Shown here one piece after another: positions 18,250 to 26,035 of a stretch of 64,000 nt of DNA. The first letter of the stretch is position 1. The number at the start of each line of letters is the position of its first letter. The notes beneath the pieces were generated by a model, which saw only the letters and a program-made list of their open reading frames with translations, was not told where the DNA came from and ran no database searches. Position numbers and translations under genes: made by a program. The DNA is from Methylobacterium longum (GTDB lineage Bacteria > Pseudomonadota > Alphaproteobacteria > Rhizobiales > Beijerinckiaceae): positions 36,084 through 100,083 of the forward strand of contig NZ_BPQS01000023.1 in NCBI RefSeq assembly GCF_022179385.1, read 5' to 3'.

Positions 18250-18360
18250 TCAGATCGACCGCGCGCTGCACGGCCCGCCCTCCTCGGCGAGGGCCGCCGC
18301 CGGGATCAGGCGGAGCGTCGTGAGGGCTACGGACCCGAAGAACCGGTTGAGCCGTCGCAT
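18250..18360 (-). CDS. Small exported peptide, possibly frameshifted
   Basis: ATG 18360 is preceded by GGAAGGA at good spacing. The 36-residue product begins with a signal-peptide-like stretch (MRRLNRFFGSVALTTLRLIPAAALA) and stops soon after. Just at AEEGG another frame opens that would continue for about 28 residues (AVQRAVDLNAEGDRSCREAV and beyond) to a TGA near 18177. The joined product would be a more usual small periplasmic protein of about 60 residues. A one-base indel in the G-rich stretch near 18285-18300 would explain it. Start well supported; the rest tentative. Confidence 0.4.
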   Translation of the reverse strand: MRRLNRFFGSVALTTLRLIPAAALAEEGGPCSARSI

Positions 18361-18464
18361 GCAGGTATCCTTCCGATGGGCGGGATGTCCTCCGGTGAAC
18401 CGGGGACGAACCGACTTGTTCGGTGGCGCGCCTCCCCCCCGGCGCGACCGGGCGACACAGGGCC

Positions 18465-18496
18465 GTCGCCGTTCGGCAACGTCGCCGTTCGGCAAC
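18465..18496. repeat. Perfect 16-bp direct repeat upstream of the copper cluster
   Basis: GTCGCCGTTCGGCAAC occurs twice head-to-tail with no mismatch. It ends 72 bp before the first start codon of the DUF2946/PepSY/TonB/PCuAC run and 105 bp upstream of the divergent small gene. The position suits a regulator-binding site, but no known box is recognised. Confidence 0.55.
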
Positions 18497-18568
18497 GGTG
18501 AGGCTCGTCCGCCCGCGAGGCGCGCGCGTCGCGTTGACCTGCCGCGGGTCCGGAGACTAGATCATCCG

Positions 18569-18937
18569 ATGCGCAGGCTCGACGACCGACCGGCTCGACG
18601 CCGCGCGGTCATCGCCGTGACCGCGCTCTACGCGCTGCTGCTCCAGGCCTTCCTCGTCACGCTGGCGCCCGCCGCCCCTCTGGCCGGCGCGCCGGGCGTG
18701 ATCTGTGCGGAGCATGGCGGCGCGCCGGCCGACGACGGCCTCCCCTGCCAGCAGCATCCCTGCTGCATCCTGACCCAGGCGGCGCAGCCCCTGACCGCCG
18801 TCGCGTCCGCGCCGGTCGAGGGGGTGGCGGCGCCGCCGCGCCGGGCGACCGTGCTGGCCTGGAGGCCGACCGCGGCGCTCGGCCCCCGCGCCCCGCCCGA
18901 CCCCGCCGTCAGCCCCCGAGGTCCGCCGACCGCCTGA
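18569..18937 (+). CDS. DUF2946-like exported protein
   Basis: A 122-residue protein from ATG 18569. An N-terminal hydrophobic stretch (AVIAVTALYALLLQAFLVTLAPAAP) acts as signal or anchor. It is followed by a Cys/His cluster, ICAEHGGAPADDGLPCQQH and PCCILTQAA, resembling DUF2946 proteins encoded next to copper or heme-related TonB receptors. The C-terminal 50 residues are Pro/Ala-rich. The gene starts the plus-strand cluster; the PepSY gene begins 37 bp later. A metal-handling role is inferred from the Cys/His motif and context. Confidence 0.7.
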   Translation: MRRLDDRPARRRAVIAVTALYALLLQAFLVTLAPAAPLAGAPGVICAEHGGAPADDGLPCQQHPCCILTQAAQPLTAVASAPVEGVAAPPRRATVLAWRPTAALGPRAPPDPAVSPRGPPTA

Positions 18938-18974
18938 CCGATCCGTTCCCCGATCGCTCAGACCCGGACCACCC

Positions 18975-20351
18975 ATGTCGATCTCGCTTCAGGGCAGCAC
19001 CCGTTCCTTCAGGGCGGCGGCTGCGGCGCGCACGTCCCGCGACGCGGTCTACCGCGCCGTCTGGCGCTGGCACTTCTACGCCGGGCTGGCCTGCCTGCCG
19101 TTCCTGATCTCGCTCTCGGCAACAGGCGCGCTGTACCTGTTCCAGCCCGAGATCAACGCCACCGCGTTCGCCTACCGGACCCGGGTCGCCGCGCCGTCCA
19201 CGGCGCCGCTCGGCCCCGACCGCCTGATCTTCAACGCCGCGCAGGCCGTGCCCGGGGGCACGCCGGTCGCCTACACCGACCCCGCCGACGCGACCGCCTC
19301 GGCGATGGTCACCCTGGCGGACGGCGCCCGCAGGATCCTCGTCTACCTCGATCCCTACACCGGCAGCGTGCTCGACCGGGTCGACCGGGACGGCGAGTTC
19401 TTCATGGTGCTGCGGCGCCTCCACAGCCTCGCCTATTTCGGGCCCTGGGCCAACGCGGTGATCGAGATCGTCGCGGGCTTCGCCATCATCCTCGTGGCGA
19501 CGGGCCTCTATCTCTGGTGGCCGCGCGGCCAGGACGGCGGCGTGGTCACGATCCGCGGCACCCCGCAGCGGCGCGTCTGGTGGCGGGACCTGCACGCGGT
19601 GACCGGGCTCGCGGCCGGCGGCGGCCTGTTCTTCCTGGCGCTGACCGGCCTGCCCTGGTCGATCTGGTGGGGCGACCAGTTCAGGGCCTGGACCAACGCG
19701 GCCGGGCTCGGCCAACCGGCGGCCCTGTGGGCGGGCAAGCCGGTCTCGAACGTGCCCCTGGGCGAGATGCTCACCACGGCGGGCTGGACCCTGCAGGACG
19801 CGCCCGTGCCGAAATCGGAGGGCGCCGGAAGCGCCCCGGGGATCGGCATCGACGGCGCCGCGGCGATCCTGGCACGCCTCGGGATGCCGCGCGGCTATGA
19901 GCTGTCGCTGCCGGTCGGCCCGACCGGCGTCTTCGCGGCCGCCTATCCCCGCGACGTGAACCGGCAGCGGATGATCTCCCTTGACCAGTACACCGGCAAG
20001 GCGCTGGTCGACGTGCACTTCGCCGATATCGGCCCGGTCGCCCGGGCGGTGCAATACGGGATCGGCATCCACAAGGGCGAGCATTGGGGCCGCGTGAACC
20101 AGCTCGCCATGCTGGCTTTCTGCCTCGCCACCATCCTCCTCGCCGTCACCGCCGGGACGATGTGGTGGAAGCGGCGGCCGGCCGGTCGCCTGGGGGTGCC
20201 GCCCCCGCCGCGCGACCGGCGCGCCGCCGCGACCGTGACGGGGATCGTCCTCGGCCTCGGCGTCCTGTTCCCCCTGACCGGCCTCGCGATCCTGATCATG
20301 CTCGGCTTCGATCTGGCGGCCGGACGCACCTTCCGGACGCGGACGGCCTGA
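18975..20351 (+). CDS. PepSY-associated transmembrane protein
   Basis: A 458-residue inner-membrane protein of the PepSY_TM family. An amphipathic start leads to WRWHFYAGLACLPFLISLSATGALYLF (first helix), a PepSY-like periplasmic segment (YLDPYTGSVLDRVDRDGEF), HSLAYFGPWANAVIEIVAGFAIILVATGLYLWWPR (second helix), then LHAVTGLAAGGGLFFLALTGLPWSIWWG and two further helices. These proteins are usually paired with TonB-dependent receptors and are thought to act in metal or siderophore reduction or uptake. Cotranscription with the TonB receptor here fits. Confidence 0.92.
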   Translation: MSISLQGSTRSFRAAAAARTSRDAVYRAVWRWHFYAGLACLPFLISLSATGALYLFQPEINATAFAYRTRVAAPSTAPLGPDRLIFNAAQAVPGGTPVAYTDPADATASAMVTLADGARRILVYLDPYTGSVLDRVDRDGEFFMVLRRLHSLAYFGPWANAVIEIVAGFAIILVATGLYLWWPRGQDGGVVTIRGTPQRRVWWRDLHAVTGLAAGGGLFFLALTGLPWSIWWGDQFRAWTNAAGLGQPAALWAGKPVSNVPLGEMLTTAGWTLQDAPVPKSEGAGSAPGIGIDGAAAILARLGMPRGYELSLPVGPTGVFAAAYPRDVNRQRMISLDQYTGKALVDVHFADIGPVARAVQYGIGIHKGEHWGRVNQLAMLAFCLATILLAVTAGTMWWKRRPAGRLGVPPPPRDRRAAATVTGIVLGLGVLFPLTGLAILIMLGFDLAAGRTFRTRTA

Positions 20352-20376
20352 CCGCGGCGGTACGGGAGCGGCTCCC

Positions 20377-20796
20377 GTGGTCACCCGCATGCGCTCGGTC
20401 GGATCGGCACGCAGGCTCGGCGCCGGCCTGATCCTGCTCGCCCTGTGGCTGCAGCTGCTGGCGCCCGCGGCGGGCGTGCTGACGCGCGTCCGGCAGGCGG
20501 AGGCCGCGGCTGCGGACGCGCTGATCCACGCGATCCTCTGCGGCCGGGATCAAGGGCCCGACGGCGCGGCCGACCTTCACGCCGGCCTTCACGCCGACAC
20601 CCCGGCGGACCATGCCGCGTGCGACCGCTGCCCCCTGTGCCGCTGCACGGCGGCTGCCCCGCTCCCCGTGATTCCGGACGCGGTGGCGGGCCGGCTCGTC
20701 TGGCGGCGCGTCACCTGGCCGATCCCGCCGCCGATCCCCGGCATCCGGCCGGCGCGAAACGCCGTCCAAGCCCGCGCACCTCCCGAGACCGTCTGA
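20377..20796 (+). CDS. Second DUF2946-like exported protein
   Basis: A 139-residue protein, GTG 20377 (GGGAG about 8 nt upstream) or ATG 20389. It has a hydrophobic N-terminus (LILLALWLQLLAPAAGVL), a long helical Ala-rich part and a Cys cluster with nearby His: DHAACDRCPLCRC. The overall plan matches the first DUF2946-like protein 1.8 kb upstream: signal, His/Cys cluster, Pro-rich tail. It begins 25 bp after PepSY_TM and ends 69 bp before the TonB receptor. The CxxCxxCxC cluster suggests Cu or another soft metal as ligand. Confidence 0.7.
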   Translation: MVTRMRSVGSARRLGAGLILLALWLQLLAPAAGVLTRVRQAEAAAADALIHAILCGRDQGPDGAADLHAGLHADTPADHAACDRCPLCRCTAAAPLPVIPDAVAGRLVWRRVTWPIPPPIPGIRPARNAVQARAPPETV

Positions 20797-20865
20797 GTGC
20801 AGCCCCGCCCGGGCCGCCCGGCGCACCGCGCCCGGCCCATCCGCGTTCAGACGAGACCCGAGATC

Positions 20866-23202
20866 ATGTCCGCCCCCCGTTTCCGCAGACCCCGGCGCGT
20901 CCTCGCCCTGGCCCTCGCCGCGAGCCCGCTGATCCCCGCCGCCGCACAGGCGCAGCAGAGCGTAACCCTGGAGGAGCTGTCCGTCGTCGGCGCGGGGGGC
21001 GGTCCCGTCGCGGACCCGCGGGGCGCGGCGACGCCCGGGGTCGCCGCGCCGGTGCCGGCCGCCCCGACCCCAGTCGCCGCGCCCGTCGGGCAGGTGAACA
21101 GCAGAATCGGCCGTGGGGACGTCATCGACGACCGCCCCGCGGTCAACATTGCGGATGTCGCCCGCAACAGTCCGGGCGTCACCGTACGCCAGGGCAACGG
21201 CCCCCGGGATGTCATCATCTCGGTCCGCGGCAACAACGCCCGCGCCACCGGCGTGTCGCGCAACTTCGTCGTGCTGGAGGACGGCTTCCCGGTCACCCAG
21301 GCGGACGGATCGTCGCGCTTCGACATCACCGACCCCCGCGCCTACGGCAGCCTCGACGTGTTCCGCGGCCCCCAATCGGCGCTGTTCGGCAATTACGCCA
21401 GCGGCGGCGCGCTCGTGTTCGACACCCGCCGGGGCGCGGCGGTGAACGGCTTCGAGTACGGCGTCGACGCCGGCAGCTTCGGCTACCTCAACAACTACGC
21501 CACGGTGGGCGGCATCAGCGGACCGTTCGAGCTCAGCCTGTTCACCAGCGACTCCCGCGGCAACGGCTTCGCGGGCCATTCCTCGTTCAACACCCAGACG
21601 ATCAACCTCCTCGGCACGTATACGCCGACGCCGGACAACCGCTTCACCCTGAAGATCATCAACAACGAGTTCCAGGCGAACCTGCCGGGCCGCTCCTCGC
21701 TGCTCCAGTTCTACCAGAACCCCTACCAGCGCGGCTGCGCGTCGGCGCTGACCGCGGCCGCCGGCTGCGTGACCTACGCCCTGCCGGTCAACGGCCGGAA
21801 CGGCGCCACCGCGCCGGTCACGGCCGACGAGGGCGGCTTCTTCCGCGGCGACCGGCGCACCATCGTGGGCGGCCGCTACGAGCACGACTTCGACGCATAC
21901 ACGACGTGGCGCACGCAGCTCGTCTTCGACGACCGCAACATCAACCAGCCCTTCTATACGACATCGGCGCGCGGCGACTTCCCGGGCTTCAACGTCCTCT
22001 CCGACGTGACCCGGCGCGGCGACCTGTTCGGGATGCCGATGACCGGCTACGTGGCCCTGGCCTACAACACCCTCGACTCGAACTCGCTCACCTATGTCCG
22101 CGCGCCCTACGGCGGTGCCAGGCTCGGGGCCCTCAACGCCAACTTGGCCGCAACGCAGGACAATCTCGGCGGGCGGGCGCGGGTCGAACTGCTGCTGTCG
22201 GACCGGTGGACCGCGACCGCCGGCATCGGCGCCGAGACCACCGCCATCACCGGCCGCAACATCACGTACGGCTACCCGACGGCCGGCGGGGTGACGGTCG
22301 CCAGCGCCACTCTCGACCGCAGCTTCCTCAACGTCGCGCCCGAGTTCTCCCTGACCTACCGGCCCGACGAGGCGTGGCGCCTCCTCGGCCGCGTCGCCGC
22401 CGGCTACGCGACCCCCTCGGCCTCGAACCTGACCGTGACCCCGGCCGGCGTGCCGGGCAACAACACCCAGATCCAGACCCAGGAGAATCTCGGCTTCGAC
22501 CTCGGCGCGTCCTGGGCGCCGCTGCCCGAGCTGCAGTTCTCCGTCACCGGCTTCTACGAGTTCTTCCGCAACGAGCTGATCGCGCAATCGCCCGGCGCGG
22601 GTCTCCTGAGTTACACGTTCAACGCCCCGGCCTCGGAGCACCGGGGTGTCGAGATCGGCGCCACCTGGGCGTCGCCGGCGGGCTGGCGGGCGACGCTGGC
22701 CTACACGCACGACGACCAGATCTTCACGAACTACACCGAGCAGCTCAGCGCCGGAACGCGCACGGCCCGGTTCAACCGCGCGGGCAACCAGATCCCCGGC
22801 GTGCCGGCCGACGCGGCGCTAGCGCGCTTCGGCTACGAGCAGACCACGGGCCCGTGGGCGGGCCTGGGCGCCTTCGTCGAGGCGGTCTACCAGAGCGATT
22901 TCTACCTCGACAACGCCAACCTTCTGAAGGCGCCGGGCTTCACGGTCGTGAACCTCAACCTGCACTACGACCGGGTCCTCCCCGGCGGGGCCGCGGTGGG
23001 CTTCGCCAAGCGGCTGAGCCTGTACGTCGAGGTGCGCAACGTGTTCGACCGGGTCTACACCAACGCGGCGCAGAACCTCGCCGACTCGATCAGCGGCACG
23101 ACCGGCCTGCAGAACGGCGCGGGCGTGCTGGCGGCGACCACCGGCTCGATCTTCGCCGGTGCGCCGCGCAACGTCGTTGGCGGGATGAAGCTGGCCTTCT
23201 GA
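20866..23202 (+). CDS. TonB-dependent outer-membrane receptor, probably for copper
   Basis: A 778-residue outer-membrane receptor from ATG 20866. Signal peptide to AAAQAQ. The TonB-box region (VTLEELSVVGAGG) is followed by an Ala/Pro-rich linker, the plug domain (VNIADVARNSPGVTVRQGN; DVIISVRGNNARATG; GPQSALFGNYASGG) and a C-terminal beta-barrel rich in alternating aromatic residues, ending MKLAF with terminal Phe. The substrate is inferred from the PCuAC gene 78 bp downstream and the Cys-rich DUF2946-like genes upstream. Iron chelates or cobalamin are alternatives; the 69-bp gap upstream leaves no room for a cobalamin riboswitch. Confidence 0.93.
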   Translation: MSAPRFRRPRRVLALALAASPLIPAAAQAQQSVTLEELSVVGAGGGPVADPRGAATPGVAAPVPAAPTPVAAPVGQVNSRIGRGDVIDDRPAVNIADVARNSPGVTVRQGNGPRDVIISVRGNNARATGVSRNFVVLEDGFPVTQADGSSRFDITDPRAYGSLDVFRGPQSALFGNYASGGALVFDTRRGAAVNGFEYGVDAGSFGYLNNYATVGGISGPFELSLFTSDSRGNGFAGHSSFNTQTINLLGTYTPTPDNRFTLKIINNEFQANLPGRSSLLQFYQNPYQRGCASALTAAAGCVTYALPVNGRNGATAPVTADEGGFFRGDRRTIVGGRYEHDFDAYTTWRTQLVFDDRNINQPFYTTSARGDFPGFNVLSDVTRRGDLFGMPMTGYVALAYNTLDSNSLTYVRAPYGGARLGALNANLAATQDNLGGRARVELLLSDRWTATAGIGAETTAITGRNITYGYPTAGGVTVASATLDRSFLNVAPEFSLTYRPDEAWRLLGRVAAGYATPSASNLTVTPAGVPGNNTQIQTQENLGFDLGASWAPLPELQFSVTGFYEFFRNELIAQSPGAGLLSYTFNAPASEHRGVEIGATWASPAGWRATLAYTHDDQIFTNYTEQLSAGTRTARFNRAGNQIPGVPADAALARFGYEQTTGPWAGLGAFVEAVYQSDFYLDNANLLKAPGFTVVNLNLHYDRVLPGGAAVGFAKRLSLYVEVRNVFDRVYTNAAQNLADSISGTTGLQNGAGVLAATTGSIFAGAPRNVVGGMKLAF

Positions 23203-23219
23203 CCGCCCCGTCCGCCCCT

Positions 23220-23247
23220 GCCCGTCCACCCTCGCCCGTCCACCCTC
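23220..23247. repeat. Perfect 14-bp direct repeat between the TonB and PCuAC genes
   Basis: GCCCGTCCACCCTC is repeated head-to-tail, followed by a partial third copy (GCCCG), in the 78-bp gap before the PCuAC start. It probably arose by slippage and may alter mRNA structure ahead of PCuAC. Confidence 0.5.
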
Positions 23248-23280
23248 GCCCGAACGCAGACGCATCCTCCGGAGAGAACC

Positions 23281-23841
23281 ATGAGATCCACGACGACCCG
23301 CACCCTCGCCCGCGCGACCTTCGGCCTGGCCGCCCTGCTCGCCGCCGCAAACGCGGCGCCCGCCGCGGAGGTCGCCGCCGGCACCCTCAAGATCGTGCAG
23401 CCCTGGTCGCGCGCCACGCCCAACGGCGCCCAGGTCGCGGGCGGCTACGTCGCCGTGACCAACACGGGCACCGAGCCCGATACGCTGACCGGGGCTACGT
23501 TCGAGAATGCCGGCCGGGCCGAGCTGCATTCCATGTCGATGGAGGGCGGGGTGATGAAGATGGCCCCCGTCGAGGGCGGCCTCGTGATCAAGCCCGGCGA
23601 GACGGTCACGCTCAAGCCCGGCGGCTACCACCTGATGTTCCTGGACCTGAGGAGCCCGCTCAAGAAGGGCGAGACCGTCAAGGGCACGCTGACCTTCGCC
23701 AAGGCCGGCAGCGTGCCGGTGGCGTTCGCCGTCGAGGGCATCGCCGCGAAGGCGCCCGGCGCGGCCGAGATGGACCACGGCGATGCGGGGCATGGTGGCG
23801 GAGGGCATGGCGGCGCGGAGCATGGCGGCCACGCACACTGA
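23281..23841 (+). CDS. Periplasmic copper chaperone, PCuAC family
   Basis: A 186-residue exported Cu(I) chaperone; ATG 23281 follows a good GGAGAG. Signal peptide to about residue 29. The PCuAC core holds the copper ligands H83, M94, and H117-L-M119 (H-x10-M-x22-H-x-M here, one residue longer than the usual H-x10-M-x21-H-x-M). The last 25 residues form a His-rich tail (EMDHGDAGHGGGGHGG and more) that adds metal ligands. The family delivers copper to cytochrome oxidase. It closes the plus-strand cluster. Confidence 0.93.
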   Translation: MRSTTTRTLARATFGLAALLAAANAAPAAEVAAGTLKIVQPWSRATPNGAQVAGGYVAVTNTGTEPDTLTGATFENAGRAELHSMSMEGGVMKMAPVEGGLVIKPGETVTLKPGGYHLMFLDLRSPLKKGETVKGTLTFAKAGSVPVAFAVEGIAAKAPGAAEMDHGDAGHGGGGHGGAEHGGHAH

Positions 23842-23868
23842 CCCGGCCGCACCGCTCCGATGCGCGTC

Positions 23869-25041
23869 TCATTCCGACATGAGGCGCGAGCGGAACGCCG
23901 TGTCGGACGGGGCGCCGGAAAAGACCGGACCGAGGCGCGCCTCGGCCAGCGCGTAGCCAGCGGCCCGGCGCCGCTCCACTGTCCGGGCCGAAAAGTCGCG
24001 CAGGCCGTTCTCGTCATCGAAGCCCGCTTCACCGGGCGGGCCGTGGTCCTGGAAGTCGATGTCGAGGATGTCGACGAGCTTCAGCCGGGCGAACCGCTCG
24101 ACCTGCGCTCCGAGCGCCGGGGGGAGCGGGCGGCCCTCCGCTTCCGCGAGGGCGGCGAGGGCGTCGATCGTCCGGAGCATCCCGTTGACGCGCTCGGCCG
24201 CCGCCCGGTCCTGCCGCAGGCGGTTGCCGAAGCTCAGTTCATGCACCCGGTCCAGGACTTGGCCCATGTTGGCCGGCCGGTTCGCCCGCAGGGGATACAG
24301 GTTCATCACGACGAGCAGGCGCTCCGTCGCGGGGTCGGCCGACAGGGCATCGATGGCGTCGCCGAGCGGCGTGTTGTCGACGAGGCCACCATCCCAGTAT
24401 CGGCGCCCGTCGATGATCGTCCAGGGAAATTGCGGCGCGAGGCTGCCGCTCGCCAGCACGTGCTCCGGCCCGATCGTGACGGCCCGATCCTCGGCCCTGC
24501 AGGAACCCGCGTCCCGCACCGGCGGACAGGCCCCCGCGGCGTTCCGGAAGCGCGTGAGCCGGCCGGTCTCCACGTCGACCGCCGTGACCACGAAGGCCGT
24601 CCGGCTCCCGTTCAGGGCCTCGAAATCGACGTGCCTGTTCAGTGTGCCGAGGAGCGGCCTGGTGTCGTACAGGGCGGTCCAGGCCAGGATGTCCCAGACA
24701 TCCGCCCGCGGCCCGTAGAACCCGGGCAGTCCGAAGAGGGCGAGGTCCCGCGCGACGGCCGGCGGCGTGAGCGGCGGCACGTGGAGCGTCAGGTCCGCCC
24801 AGAGGCCGCTCAACCGCCTGCGCGCATCCGCGAGCGACGTCGATCCGACGAGGCAGGCCGCGGTGATGGCGCCGATGGACACGCCGGTCACGCCGCGCAG
24901 CGCGACCGCGTGCCCCTCCGACCGCGCCGCCTCGATGCGGTCGATGAGCGCCGTCACGGCACCCCACTCGTAGGCCCCGAGGGCACCGCCGCCCTGGAGA
25001 ACGAGACCGATCTCGATCCTGCGATGACCCGGATCCGCCAT
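23869..25041 (-). CDS. Patatin-like phospholipase (second copy)
   Basis: A 390-residue patatin-family hydrolase with all consensus motifs: LQGGGALGAYEWG (about 15-27), nucleophile Ser55 in GVSIG and the catalytic Asp in WDGGLVDN. The C-terminal third contains LNLYPLRANR-like and FGNRLRQDRAAAERVNGML segments that may bind membrane. No signal peptide. Compared with the first patatin at 15527 it keeps DGG, so it is the better candidate for an active enzyme. It converges with PCuAC, 28 bp away. Confidence 0.93.
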   Translation of the reverse strand: MADPGHRRIEIGLVLQGGGALGAYEWGAVTALIDRIEAARSEGHAVALRGVTGVSIGAITAACLVGSTSLADARRRLSGLWADLTLHVPPLTPPAVARDLALFGLPGFYGPRADVWDILAWTALYDTRPLLGTLNRHVDFEALNGSRTAFVVTAVDVETGRLTRFRNAAGACPPVRDAGSCRAEDRAVTIGPEHVLASGSLAPQFPWTIIDGRRYWDGGLVDNTPLGDAIDALSADPATERLLVVMNLYPLRANRPANMGQVLDRVHELSFGNRLRQDRAAAERVNGMLRTIDALAALAEAEGRPLPPALGAQVERFARLKLVDILDIDFQDHGPPGEAGFDDENGLRDFSARTVERRRAAGYALAEARLGPVFSGAPSDTAFRSRLMSE

Positions 25042-25263
25042 GTGCCGACCGCCCCGCCGTCCGGTGCTGATTCGTTTCCGCGCGATGGTACATGGGCCGG
25101 GCCGGGCCGCCGGGCTGCAGGGCAGCGTCCGGAGCGACAGGAAGCGCCCGGCGCGTCGGGAGCGCCGGGTCTCACGATGGCGCGAGACCCGCCCCGTGCC
25201 GACGCCCGTCGGGCCGGCACGGGCTTGCGTCCGCGCTCATGATTAGATTTATTCCAATCTGCG

Positions 25264-25584
25264 ATGGTGGACGACGAGCGAACGCGGGCGTGGCGCGCCC
25301 TGACACCGGCGCAGCAGGCGATGCTGCGCCGGCTGGATCGGGAGGGCACCCTCCTGTCCGTCGCGCCCTGGGAGATGCGCACGGTGCGGTCCCTGCTGGT
25401 GCGCGGCCTCGTCAGGCCCCGGCGCTCCGGGCGCGCCGATGTCGGCCTCTGGTTCCTGAGCGCGAAGGGCAGCCGGCTCCTGCCAAGCGCCGAAACGAAG
25501 GCCCGCGCCGCCCGAGGACCGCGCGAGGACCCTCGCCCCGATCCTCGCCCCGATCGCCAACTCCCCGAAGGCGCCGCTCCCTGA
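25264..25584 (+). CDS. Small protein with possible winged-helix fold, unknown
   Basis: A 106-residue reading frame from ATG 25264. Residues about 10-75 are ordered (WRALTPAQQAMLRRLDREGT, then MRTVRSLLVRGLVRPRRSG and LWFLSAKGSRLLPS) and resemble the helix-helix-beta-wing layout of MarR-type DNA-binding proteins. The last 30 residues are disordered and charged. No clear Shine-Dalgarno sequence is seen. An AT-rich stretch (ATGATTAGATTTATTCC, from 25240) just upstream may be its promoter. Confidence 0.5.
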   Translation: MVDDERTRAWRALTPAQQAMLRRLDREGTLLSVAPWEMRTVRSLLVRGLVRPRRSGRADVGLWFLSAKGSRLLPSAETKARAARGPREDPRPDPRPDRQLPEGAAP

Positions 25585-25623
25585 CGGGGCGCGCCGCGCC
25601 TTCGGGGAGACCGCCGCGGCGGT

Positions 25624-25875
25624 TCAGCCCTTCTTGCCCTGCTTGAAGCTCTGGATGGCCCCCTGGCAGCCCGGCGAGAGCTTCGCCATGTTTTTCTCGA
25701 AGCACGCCTGCGTCTCGGGACCATCCTCGGGGGGAAGGTCGCCGCAGAACGTCGTGAAGTCCCCCATACACTGCTGCTGCAGGGCCGCCTTGTCGTCGGC
25801 GCTCATGGGGGCCGCCAGGGCGGGCCCGGCGAAGGTCGCCAGGAGGGCGACGGTGGTCAGAAGGCGTGTCGGCAT
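25624..25875 (-). CDS. Exported Cys-rich repeat protein, 83 residues
   Basis: ATG 25875 has GGAG about 8 nt upstream. A signal peptide (MPTRLLTTVALLATFAGPALAAP) precedes a compact domain with four cysteines spaced as in Cys-rich GLG1-like repeats: QQCMGDFTTFCGDLPPEDG then ACFEKNMAKLSPGC. Two disulfides are expected in the periplasm. Proteins of this kind are common in Methylobacterium-like genomes; the function is not known. Confidence 0.78.
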   Translation of the reverse strand: MPTRLLTTVALLATFAGPALAAPMSADDKAALQQQCMGDFTTFCGDLPPEDGPETQACFEKNMAKLSPGCQGAIQSFKQGKKG

Positions 25876-26012
25876 GTTGTGCTCCGGGGCATTCGGCCAG
25901 CCCGAGATCAAAGACGGACGCGGCGGAAACGGTTGCATGCGCACTGCGCCTTCCGCGCGGGCCGTGTTCACCCGGAACGACTTTGCCGAGCTTCGAGTTG
26001 AGGGCGGCATTT

Positions 26013-26034
26013 CAGGAGCCCCGCAGGAGCCCCG
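26013..26034 (+). repeat. 11-bp tandem duplication that doubles a ribosome-binding site
   Basis: CAGGAGCCCCG occurs twice in a row and ends 1 nt before the TTG proposed as start of the phospholipase-like gene. Each copy contains AGGAG, so there are two potential Shine-Dalgarno sequences, one at suitable spacing and one 11 nt further away. Confidence 0.55.
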
Positions 26035-26035
26035 T

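Noticed and set aside
20797..20865. Cobalamin riboswitch upstream of the TonB receptor
   Set aside because: The gap is only 69 bp and shows no B12-box; too short for the element.
20445..23882. 1145-codon open frame on the plus strand covering the TonB region
   Set aside because: It is an alternative frame of the DUF2946-like, TonB and PCuAC genes; its translation is an Arg/Pro/Gly repeat-like sequence without domains.
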